Shown in pieces: positions 28,707 to 36,500 of a stretch of DNA of 64,000 nucleotides. Under the pieces are notes generated by a model, which made no database searches, was not told the DNA's origin, and saw only the letters and a program-made list of their open reading frames with translations. The stretch is from Massilioclostridium coli. Lineage in GTDB: Bacteria; Bacillota; Clostridia; Oscillospirales; Ruminococcaceae. Both the position numbers and the translations under genes were made by a program. The DNA lies in contig NZ_FMIZ01000007.1 of NCBI RefSeq assembly GCF_900095865.1, positions 1,486,530-1,550,529 on the forward strand. The letters are read 5' to 3'. The stretch's first letter is position 1, and each line of letters starts with the position of its first letter.

Positions 28707-30514
28707 GCGATATTCCTTTCTGCCGTTTTCTCGGCTTCCGCTTCTGCGGCTTTTTTCTCTTTTTTACGCTGTCTGTATCTGCGGACAGTCTCATTCCTGC
28801 GGTCTTTGCGTTTCTGCTCTTTGAGTTCTGCCAGTCGATTTTCTTCCTCCTGTTTTGACAGGATTTCTTCTTCGGTATCTTCCAACACAAACTGACCGAT
28901 AAAATTGAAGTAAATATCAATCCTCTGGCTGCGGTTGACCGTTCTGCCGCCTGTGGCTTCAAAGATAACGATTTTGTCAATAAACTCGTTGAGCATGGTC
29001 TGTGTGATTTCCGTAAAGTCACGGTATCGCTTTACCAGTCGGACAAACATTTCTCCTCTTTCTTCCTCCTGCCGGAGTTCGCTGATTTTCGCTTCGATTT
29101 CAGCTACCCTCGCTTCAAGCTCCTGTTGCTCGGTGTCATACTGAGCCATGAGCTTTTCAAACTGCCTGTCGGGTATCTTGCCGGATGCGTTGCCCTCATA
29201 GAGTTTCTTGATGAAATTATCCAGTTCTGCAATACGCTTTTTTGCGGTCACAAGCTCCTTTTTGCTGTCGGTCTGCACAACTGCTTGACTGGCACTTGTA
29301 AGCTCTTTGACTTGCTGTAAAAATGCCTGTTCATCTTTCAGCACATAGGCGGCAACCTTGCGGATAGCTTCATCCACCAGACTGTCCAGAGTGGATGCCT
29401 TGATAAAGTGCATCGTACACTCGCCGTACATAGATTTGTAGGTCGGACAGCGGAAGTTGCTGTCTGCATCGTAGGTCTTTCCGTCTGCTCTGTGCTGTGA
29501 GTGGGGGCTTGCATATGAAAGGCGTTTTCCGCAATCCGAACAGTAAACCAGTCCAGACAGTCGGTGTGAGTAAGTCCCATTTGCCAGAGTTCGCTTTGTT
29601 TTCCTGCGGAGCTTCTGTGCCAGATGCCATGTTTCTTCATCGACAATGGCTTCATGGGTATTCTCAAAGATGATAAGTTCATCGGGAGTGGCTTTTCTTC
29701 GCTTCTTGGTCTTGAAGTTCTCGCAGATGGTCTTGCCCAACACGGTATGCCCCATGTATTCCTGCTTTTCAAGAATGTAGGCAACTGCGGTACAGTTCCA
29801 ACGGTAGGGGTCATGGTAGCTGTGGTTTCGGCTCTCTCCATGCTCAGATTGTTCCAGATAGGCAGACGGTATCAGCACTTTTTCCTCAGACAGCCTATTT
29901 GCAATCGCCTTTGTCCCCATGCCGTCAATAATCATCTGGAATATCCTGCGGACTACCTTTGCGGCTTCCTCGTCAATCAGCAGATGGTTCTTGTCCTCCG
30001 GGTCACGCTTATAGCCATAAGGGATAGCACCGCTGCATCGTTTTCCGTCCTGCATCCTTGAACGGAAGATGGCACGGATTTTGTTGCTTGTGTCCTTTGC
30101 GTACCACTCGTTCATGATATTCAAAAACGGAGTGAAGTCATTTTCGCTTGGATTGGCACTATCCACGCCGTTGTTGATAGCGATAAATCGGACACCTTTT
30201 TCGGGGAACATGATTTCCGTGTAAAAGCCGACTTTCAGATAGTTACGCCCAAACCTCGACATATCCTTTACGCAGACAATATCGACTTCTCCTACTTCGA
30301 CTGCGGCAATCAGAGCTTGAAAGCCGGGGCGGTTAAAATCAACGCCACTATAACCATCGTCCGTGAAATGGCGGATATTCTTAAATCCCTGTGATCGTGC
30401 ATACTCTTCCAGATATTTCTTCTGGTTGGTAATGCTGTTGGATTCGCCCTGCATTTCATCGTCACGGCTCAATCGCTCATAGAGGGCTGTGTACTTGGTT
30501 TTCTTGGTTTCCAT
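28703..30514 (-). CDS. Large serine recombinase, TnpX/TndX type
   Basis: A 603-aa site-specific recombinase. The resolvase domain starts YTALYERLSRDDEM with the catalytic Ser at residue 16, followed by DDGYSGVDFNRPGF and KDMSRFGRNYLKVG. The recombinase domain (GAIPYGYKRDPEDKNHL) and a zinc ribbon (CSDCGKR ... CPTYKSMYGEC, near residues 325-365) follow, then a long coiled coil. The start is ATG at 30514 with AAGGAGG six nt upstream. The frame stays open upstream into the 5' part of the coupling-protein gene and would give an 857-aa hybrid; this is a by-product of the insertion point. It should excise and insert the 9.5-kb element. Confidence 0.94.
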   Translation of the reverse strand: METKKTKYTALYERLSRDDEMQGESNSITNQKKYLEEYARSQGFKNIRHFTDDGYSGVDFNRPGFQALIAAVEVGEVDIVCVKDMSRFGRNYLKVGFYTEIMFPEKGVRFIAINNGVDSANPSENDFTPFLNIMNEWYAKDTSNKIRAIFRSRMQDGKRCSGAIPYGYKRDPEDKNHLLIDEEAAKVVRRIFQMIIDGMGTKAIANRLSEEKVLIPSAYLEQSEHGESRNHSYHDPYRWNCTAVAYILEKQEYMGHTVLGKTICENFKTKKRRKATPDELIIFENTHEAIVDEETWHLAQKLRRKTKRTLANGTYSHRLSGLVYCSDCGKRLSYASPHSQHRADGKTYDADSNFRCPTYKSMYGECTMHFIKASTLDSLVDEAIRKVAAYVLKDEQAFLQQVKELTSASQAVVQTDSKKELVTAKKRIAELDNFIKKLYEGNASGKIPDRQFEKLMAQYDTEQQELEARVAEIEAKISELRQEEERGEMFVRLVKRYRDFTEITQTMLNEFIDKIVIFEATGGRTVNRSQRIDIYFNFIGQFVLEDTEEEILSKQEEENRLAELKEQKRKDRRNETVRRYRQRKKEKKAAEAEAEKTAERNIA

Positions 30515-30538
30515 TGGCTTCCTCCTTTCTGGAAATTC

Positions 30539-30622
30539 ATATAGGGTACAGAAAAAGCCACATGGCAGAAGATTTTGTCTTACCGTGTGACTTTTTCTCT
30601 GTCCTATATTATTGTAACCCTT
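30539..30622. repeat. Right end (att) of the nested element
   Basis: An imperfect inverted repeat of about 30 bp runs from 30539 to 30609 (ATATAGG ... CCTATAT, with AGAAAAAG and CACA blocks in both arms), and the direct repeat CCCTT is at 30618-30622. It lies between the recombinase start and the interrupted T4CP gene and mirrors the left end. Confidence 0.7.
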
Positions 30623-31276
30623 GGGATCGGTCACGACATAACTGATGTATTTTCCCATCTGCATCAGATTCGGCTTTACATAGAATCTCGTCTTACCGGA
30701 ACCGGAGCCACCGATTACAATCACGTTCTTGTTCCTTGCAAATTTCGGCAGCTTTGGTCTGCTGTTCATGGTCAGCCTTTCCGTCATAGTAAGAAGAATA
30801 TTGTTTTCAAATATTGGATCAATGAAGGGTGCAATGTCTTTTGCAGTTCCCCATCTTGCCGAACCATACTCTTCTCCCTGTCGGAACTTTTTGGCATTTT
30901 TCATCTTCATCATAACCAGAAGTTTTACAGCCAATGCCCCGGTAAAACCTGCCAGTAGTGGCATCTTTTCTATGCTTGGCAGAACAGAAGTAAATGCCAT
31001 TTGAAAATTCAAAAGCAGCACCATCAGCCGTTCCACCGATGAATCTCCCTGACAATACTGATACAGCCATGCTTCTTTATCTACCAGATAAAAGATTATG
31101 ACATAAGGAGTATTCAATGCCAGTATCCGCAGGGAATTTCTTTTCAGATACTCCCCTAAATCTAAGATTTTTTCTCTCAGCCAGTCAGCTCCCCATTGAA
31201 AGCCTTGCATAAGCAGTGGCGGGATTCTCTCCAGATACCCCTTGCATACTTTACGCATCTTCTGAAATCGGTTCAT
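30620..31276 (-). pseudogene. VirD4-type coupling protein (T4CP), 5' part, interrupted after residue 219
   Basis: Encodes the first 219 residues of the ICE coupling protein. Membrane segments lie near residues 48-65 and 106-124 (MPLLAGFTGALAVKLLVMM), and the P-loop is GGSGSGKT at 189-196. Family sequence ends at SYVVTDPK-G, where the nested element starts. The start overlaps the pcfB-like stop as ATGA. Separated from its C-terminal half, which lies 9.5 kb away, it cannot act as the transfer ATPase unless the element excises. Confidence 0.92.
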
Positions 31277-31803
31277 AGTGTCGGCTCCTTTTCTTTCTGC
31301 TTCGTTTTCTCCCGTTCTCGGTTCTTATCCTTCGCCTGTGTGATCGCATCCTTCAGTTTTGTCCTTACAGACGGTTTCTTTGTCTTATTGAGAGATTTAC
31401 CAGTATATTCCTTAAATGCTGCGGTCATGACATCTGCATCCCTTGCTTTGAAGAAAACAAAATATCTCGGCGGCTTTGCTGTCGTATCTTTTTTCAGACT
31501 GAAATCAATACTGTACTTTTTCGCCACCCGTTCAAAAGATTTGATATTCCCATCAGTAATTTCAATATTGGAAAGCTGTACATTCTGCCGCATCAGCTTA
31601 TCCATGGTTTGTTTTCCTCGATAAGATTTATCCTTCGTCTTGTCATCCTGCTGTTTTTCTACTTTACTCTGCTGCTTCTGTTTTGCTTTCTCCTGTTCCA
31701 TCTGGGCAAGAGCTTTTCTCATGGCAGCTTTAAGCAACTGGGCAGTTATCTTTCCACCCCGGATACACAGGGATACCGTTTTTTCATTTACTTCATCTTG
31801 CAC
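31273..31803 (-). CDS. PcfB family (DUF3801) protein
   Basis: A 176-aa protein of the PcfB family, which accompanies the coupling protein in Gram-positive conjugation and is thought to help recruit the processed DNA. The family start is VNEKTVSLCIRGGKITAQLL and the core is MDKLMRQNVQLSNIEITDG, with RYFVFFKARDADVMTAAF near the end. The C-terminus is very basic. It overlaps the T4CP start by 4 nt and the gene upstream by 11 nt, so the three are tightly coupled. Confidence 0.9.
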   Translation of the reverse strand: MQDEVNEKTVSLCIRGGKITAQLLKAAMRKALAQMEQEKAKQKQQSKVEKQQDDKTKDKSYRGKQTMDKLMRQNVQLSNIEITDGNIKSFERVAKKYSIDFSLKKDTTAKPPRYFVFFKARDADVMTAAFKEYTGKSLNKTKKPSVRTKLKDAITQAKDKNREREKTKQKEKEPTL

Positions 31804-32182
31804 CGTTGTCCTCCTCTTTCTTAATCTGTTCTTTCTTTACCAGCTCTTTCAGATAAGCCTGTACTTTCTCATAACAGTCATATCCCTGGCTGATCAGGTT
31901 CTCACTGTATTCATACAGTTCCTCCACCGTTTTACCAATTTTGTTTCTTGGAACTTCACCAACTTTTTTAATGATGTACCCATGGGCACCTGTTTCATCC
32001 ATACACCACAGGTAGATTGTTGCTTTTTTATTTTGCTTGGCTGTATGTACTCCACTGACTTCTACTTCAAAGCGATTTCCAAAGTTTCTGTAAATACAAA
32101 GCTCCAGGTCAATCTCCATAAGTTTATAATTTTCGCCCAGACCATCACATAATGCCTGAAGCACTTTATCCTTTTCTTTCAT
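31793..32182 (-). CDS. Conserved protein of the ICE, unknown function
   Basis: A 129-aa protein starting MKEKDKVLQALCDGLGENYK. It has an alpha/beta pattern (LMEIDLELCIYRNFGNRFEV) and a helical, charged C-terminus. I do not recognise a named family. It lies between the RepA-like gene and pcfB, and its end overlaps pcfB by 11 nt, so it is part of the transfer operon. Confidence 0.7.
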   Translation of the reverse strand: MKEKDKVLQALCDGLGENYKLMEIDLELCIYRNFGNRFEVEVSGVHTAKQNKKATIYLWCMDETGAHGYIIKKVGEVPRNKIGKTVEELYEYSENLISQGYDCYEKVQAYLKELVKKEQIKKEEDNGAR

Positions 32183-32206
32183 TTTCGTCTGCTCCTTTAT
32201 GTCGAA

Positions 32207-33127
32207 TCAATCTTCATTACCATACATATCATGCTGCACCAATGCGGAATAATAATTACTAATCGTAAGTGGTGCATTATACAAAACTGTGAGAAGATAC
32301 TGCCGGATATTCACCACTTTACTGGTGTTTTCTCTTAGACATTTCATCACAAACCGGATATGTTCTGCATTTAATTTTAAAAACTGACTTTTTACCACAT
32401 CAAATGGTTTCCTGTCTCTGCCAATCCAGATAAATTCCCGGTCTGAACTGATAACATCCACCACCAATGCAACAATCTCATTCAGCATTTCCCTGTCACA
32501 TTCTTCTATCAGGTACTCGTACCCGATGTTATGACAGATAATTTTGTAATACGCTTCTCTTTCTATCTGTTTCCTGCGGCTTTCTTCACTCTCATCCGCA
32601 GAAAGAAAAGATAGATACTCAGTATCATTTATCTCAGTCTTATTCTTATCAGTATCATTACCAGGCACTTTGGACATATCTGTATCTGCCATTTTGATAT
32701 ATCCAGAAATGTCATTTTGACATGTCTGGATATTCCCTTCTGATAAATCTACACAGATGCACCGTCGTACATAAATCCTGTCCGGTTTTCCCAAACCCTG
32801 CCGTATCCTCGTTATCAATCCGATTCCCTTTCTGCTGTCAAGCTCCGCAAGCAGGCTTCCGACCTTTTTCAGCCCACAACCCATCATTTCCGCAATCTGT
32901 TCCTGGGAAAAATAGATATAAACCTTTCCATCTGCATCCAGCCATCGGTTCTTCACTGAAAGCTGCATCCGGTCGAGTAACAATCCATACAGCAGTTTTG
33001 CCTCACAGGACAACTTTCTGAACTTCGGACTGGTAAAAAGAACTTTAGGAATCCGGTAAAAAGTATATTGTTCTGCTTCCTCCCCATAATGGTACGGAAA
33101 TATGCAGTCTTTATCCGGTGTTCCGAT
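32207..33127 (-). CDS. RepA-type replication initiator of the ICE, start codon unclear
   Basis: Initiator of the RepA_N-like class found at this position in Tn1549-type elements. The conserved N-terminus is visible upstream of the nearest usual start: FPYHYGEEAEQYTFYRIPK, then LSCEAKLLYGLLLDRMQLS. The DNA-binding winged helix follows (FSQEQIAEMMGCGLKKVGSL). The C-terminal part is helical. The TTG at 33011-33013 would cut off the conserved start. The open frame reaches 33133 with no ATG or GTG; an ATC at 33125-33127 after GTGAAGG is a possible non-standard start. A +1 shift from the overlapping Cys-rich ORF (33111-33233) is the alternative. Confidence 0.75.
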   Translation of the reverse strand: MGTPDKDCIFPYHYGEEAEQYTFYRIPKVLFTSPKFRKLSCEAKLLYGLLLDRMQLSVKNRWLDADGKVYIYFSQEQIAEMMGCGLKKVGSLLAELDSRKGIGLITRIRQGLGKPDRIYVRRCICVDLSEGNIQTCQNDISGYIKMADTDMSKVPGNDTDKNKTEINDTEYLSFLSADESEESRRKQIEREAYYKIICHNIGYEYLIEECDREMLNEIVALVVDVISSDREFIWIGRDRKPFDVVKSQFLKLNAEHIRFVMKCLRENTSKVVNIRQYLLTVLYNAPLTISNYYSALVQHDMYGNED

Positions 33128-33233
33128 GCGCCTTCACTTCTTTCAGTATTTTTGCAATACAATATCCAAGGCAGGGATGATATTTGCCATAAGGACAGCC
33201 CTTACATGGCTTCCAATGATTCTTAACCGCCAT
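33111..33233 (-). CDS. 40-aa Cys-rich small protein upstream of repA
   Basis: ORF with ATG at 33233 and TAA at 33111-33113, beginning MAVKNHWKPCKGCPYGKYHP, with four Cys spaced CxxC and CxxxC (PCLGYC), which suggests a small zinc-binding fold. GGAAAGGAAA precedes the start. It overlaps the upstream small membrane protein gene by 11 nt and the 5' end of repA. Similar short Cys-rich ORFs occur before repA in related elements; the function is unknown. Confidence 0.6.
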   Translation of the reverse strand: MAVKNHWKPCKGCPYGKYHPCLGYCIAKILKEVKAHRNTG

Positions 33234-33366
33234 TTTCCTTTCCCTCACCCTTTGTCAGTCTGTCATAGTCTTTCTCCGATTCTGCACCTACTTTGATACA
33301 GCAGTACATGACAAATCCATATACTAAAAACACCGCAACAGATGCAGCGATCAATACTGTTTTCAT
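33223..33366 (-). CDS. 47-aa single-span membrane protein
   Basis: ORF with ATG at 33366 and AGGAGG at 33377-33382, beginning MKTVLIAASVAVFLVYGFVM, with one hydrophobic helix and a charged Lys/Glu tail. The size and position resemble the small DUF3789-type membrane proteins of conjugative elements, but this is not certain. It lies after the adhesin terminator and is first of the repA-transfer series. Confidence 0.6.
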   Translation of the reverse strand: MKTVLIAASVAVFLVYGFVMYCCIKVGAESEKDYDRLTKGEGKENGG

Positions 33367-33439
33367 TTTATCTGTTCCTCCTGTTCTTCTTTTTCTGGGA
33401 ACCTGCCACTACCAGCTTTCCACAGATACATCTGTTATG

Positions 33440-33479
33440 AAAAAGGGCATTTATGAACTGTTTTTGCCCATAAATGCCC
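33440..33479 (-). terminator. Rho-independent terminator after the adhesin gene
   Basis: Perfect 11-bp stem GGGCATTTATG/CATAAATGCCC (33445-33455 with 33469-33479), then UUUUU on the minus strand. It lies 30 nt past the adhesin stop. Confidence 0.9.
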
Positions 33480-33508
33480 CTATCCTGTTTCAAAACCTTA
33501 CAGTTTAC

Positions 33509-36500
33509 TTATTTTTTCCTTTTTTTACGTAAATATACCGCAGATGTTCCAAATCCGATCATTCCTAATCCTGCAAGCAGAATCCAGAACATCACAGGTG
33601 TGTTATCACCTGTTTTTGGTGCATCAGTGGATATTGTACTGGATGGAGTATCCGTTGTTTCCGGTGTCTCAGAAGGAGTTTCTGTTGATGTCTCCGTTGG
33701 CGTTTCCGTCGGCTTGGCTTCATCCTTCATCACAACTTTCTGAATTTCCCCGGTATCTTTTACAGTGAATTTCACATCCTCTGCCACCAGATAACCGTCC
33801 GGTGCTGTTTCTTCACGAAGCGTATATTCTCCGATCGGAAGCATCTCGATATAGTGTGCTTTCTCTTCAGAAGTCCAGCTTTCTACGACCTTTCCGTCTT
33901 TGTCAAGAATGGTCAGCTTCGCTCCCGGAAGTTCCTTCCCAGAAATATCCGTTTTGGAAATCTGCACTTTCGTCACATCATCCTTCATCTCGATTTTCTG
34001 TGCTTTAGAAGAATCTTCTACTGTAAAAGTAATACTCTCCGCAGTCACATAGCCATCTGCCGGTTTTGTCTCCGTCAGAGTGTACTTTTTTCCTGCAACA
34101 AGCTCTTTAATGATATGAGCCTCTTTCCCGGAAGTCCATGAATCTACTACCTTGCCATCTTCATCCGTCACTTCCAGTTTCGCCCCTTCCAGTTCCTTTC
34201 CATCAGTCAAAGAAGTTTTTGTAATCTCCACAACTGTTGGTTCATCTTCAAAGGTAAACTCATAAGACAGTGTTTCCTTATCTGCACCATCATATTCAAA
34301 AGTAAACTCCTGTACCTGATCCGTTGTTGCAAATCCCGGTGCCGGGGAAGTTTCTTTGACATAGTAAGTGTAACCAATCGGAAGATCTGCCGTAAATGTC
34401 AGTTTTCCCTCTTTGTCCGTAGCCTGCTCCTCAATAACGGTATCTGCTTTCAGAATGACATCACCATTTGCATTTACAATGTCCTCTTTATTGCAAAGAG
34501 CGAATACTGCACCTTCCAGTACCCTGTCAGAATCCTTTTCTTTTTTCAGCACCTTTACTTCCGCTTTCTGACGGTTATTCTGCCAGTCGGAAGAATAAGT
34601 TACCTCGGCAGTATCCTGATCCCGGTATGTCAGGTCAATCTCACGAGCTGTACCATCCAGTACATAGCCGTTTGCCGTTTCCTTTTCTTTGACATAATAT
34701 TTGCCAAGCGGAAGATCTGTCAGTTTTGCCACTCCTGTTTCATCTGTCGTGATCGTTGCTATCAGATCATCTTTCTTGTAATAATCTTCACTCTCACCAT
34801 CCGCAGCTTTAATATCTTCCAGTGCATAAACCTCAAAAGTAACTTCTTTCAGGGAACCGGAAATATATTCAAATAAATGGCTGAGCCATCCACCTACGGA
34901 ATCAAGTGCAGATACTTTTTCCAGAAATTCACCCTTCTTATTGATAATCAGAGTTCCAGTCGGCACATCATCTTTCATTTCCACTTTCTGGATTTCAGCA
35001 GTATCCTCTACAGTAAAGGTAATCTCCTCCGCTTTCAGATAACCATAAGGAGCCATTTCTTCACGAAGAGTATATGTTTCACCCACAGTCAGCCGCTCAA
35101 TCAGATGTTCCTCACCCTTTACAGATTTCCATGTATCTATTACATTTTTATCCTTATCGAGAACTGTCAGTGTTGCTCCGGAAAGTTCAACTCCTGTTGT
35201 AATGTCAGATTTTTTCACTGTGATTTTGGTCGGCTGATTTTTAAATTCAGATGCAAGTTTTACTACTTTCACATCCTGTCCCTGATAAGCTGCAGTGACA
35301 TCCAATGTTTCATCCGAAGACACATAACCTGCCGGTGCTGCAAGTTCTCTGATATAATATTTGCCAAATGGCAGGTCAAGGTCAAAGACTGCATTGCCAT
35401 CTTCATCGGTTACTGCTTTTCCAAGAAGTGTATCTGCTTTCACAATCACATTTTCATGTGCCAGAATATCCTCTTTCGCATACAGACCAAACTCTGCACC
35501 AGCAACAACCGCATCCGTTTCTGCATCTTTTTTCACAACAGATACTTCTACCTTCTGACGGTCATTGTCAAAGGCTGCTGTCTGCTCGATCACTGCTGTA
35601 TCCTGATCTTTATAAGAGAAAGTAACTGTCTGTGCTTCCTCATTTAACACAAAACCATCTGGTGCTGTCTTTTCGACAACTTTATAAGTTCCAAGAGGAA
35701 GATCCGCAATCTGTGCCTTTCCATCTTTATCAGTTGTAACCGTTCCTACCAGTGTTCCGGCAGCATACTCTAAGATACGGTTTCCATTGTCATCTTTCTG
35801 GAAATCCGCAGTATAAATATCTTCTGCCGCATAAACCTCAAAGACTGCGCCTTCCAGATTCTCACTCTGGTAAGTAAAATCGTTTTTAAAGCCATCAAGA
35901 ACTTCACCTTTTTTCACAATATTAAGTTCACCCTTTACCGGATGATTCTCATAGGAAACCTCGATGATCACATCCCCGGAAGTACCGTCCATCTGATATG
36001 CTGTATTGGAATCTACATCAACCTCATAGTAATTCTCATTGAGCGTATATCCATAAGGTGCATTTACTTCCTCAATGCGGTAATGCCCGATTTTCAGATT
36101 TTGTGGAAGGATCAAATATCCATCCTCATCTGTAAAATAAGACTTATGCTTCACAGTAGTTGGATAAGTCGTTACCTGCTCCACATATTTTCCAGTGTCC
36201 ATGTTATAGATTTTGAACTCTGTATTTTTCTGGAGTACCGCTTTCTTTGTTTCATCATCCTTTTTGATAATTTTCAGTTTGGCTTCAAATTCATCATCTA
36301 AAAGCACACGCCATGTCTGCGGTGTGTTCGGATTATTTTCTGTAATGCTGACTGTAAAATCATCTACCGGAGTATAATTATGCGGTGTTGTTGTTTCACG
36401 CACTACATATGTTCCATATGGGATTGCAATACTGCAGGCATATCCTTTTTCATCTGTAAAGATTTCCGTTGCACCATTATCTCCGATCACTACCGGTTTT

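Larger units (their letters stand above)
21091..30620. mobile_element. Nested Tn4451/TnpX-type mobilizable element inserted in the coupling-protein gene
   Basis: About 9.53 kb bounded by a 5-bp direct repeat, CCCTT (21088-21092 and 30618-30622). Removing it rejoins the T4CP frame exactly. It encodes a large serine recombinase, TnpV, TnpW, a MOBQ relaxase, a CHC2 primase, a VapE-like helicase, several small proteins and a PadR/HAAS/lipoprotein cargo, all on the minus strand. The presence of TnpV, TnpW and a TnpX-like recombinase places it with Tn4451-like mobilizable elements, which excise as circles and borrow the channel of a conjugative element. Confidence 0.92.

Noticed and set aside
28703-31276. 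857-aa fused coupling-protein/recombinase as a functional protein
   Set aside because: The recombinase has its own ideal start at 30514 and the T4CP part ends at a clear insertion point; the open frame is more simply a result of the insertion.
34877-35647. Long plus-strand open frame antisense to the adhesin gene
   Set aside because: It is an antisense shadow of repetitive Cna-B coding sequence; it has no ribosome site and its Cys/Phe/Ile-rich composition is not protein-like.
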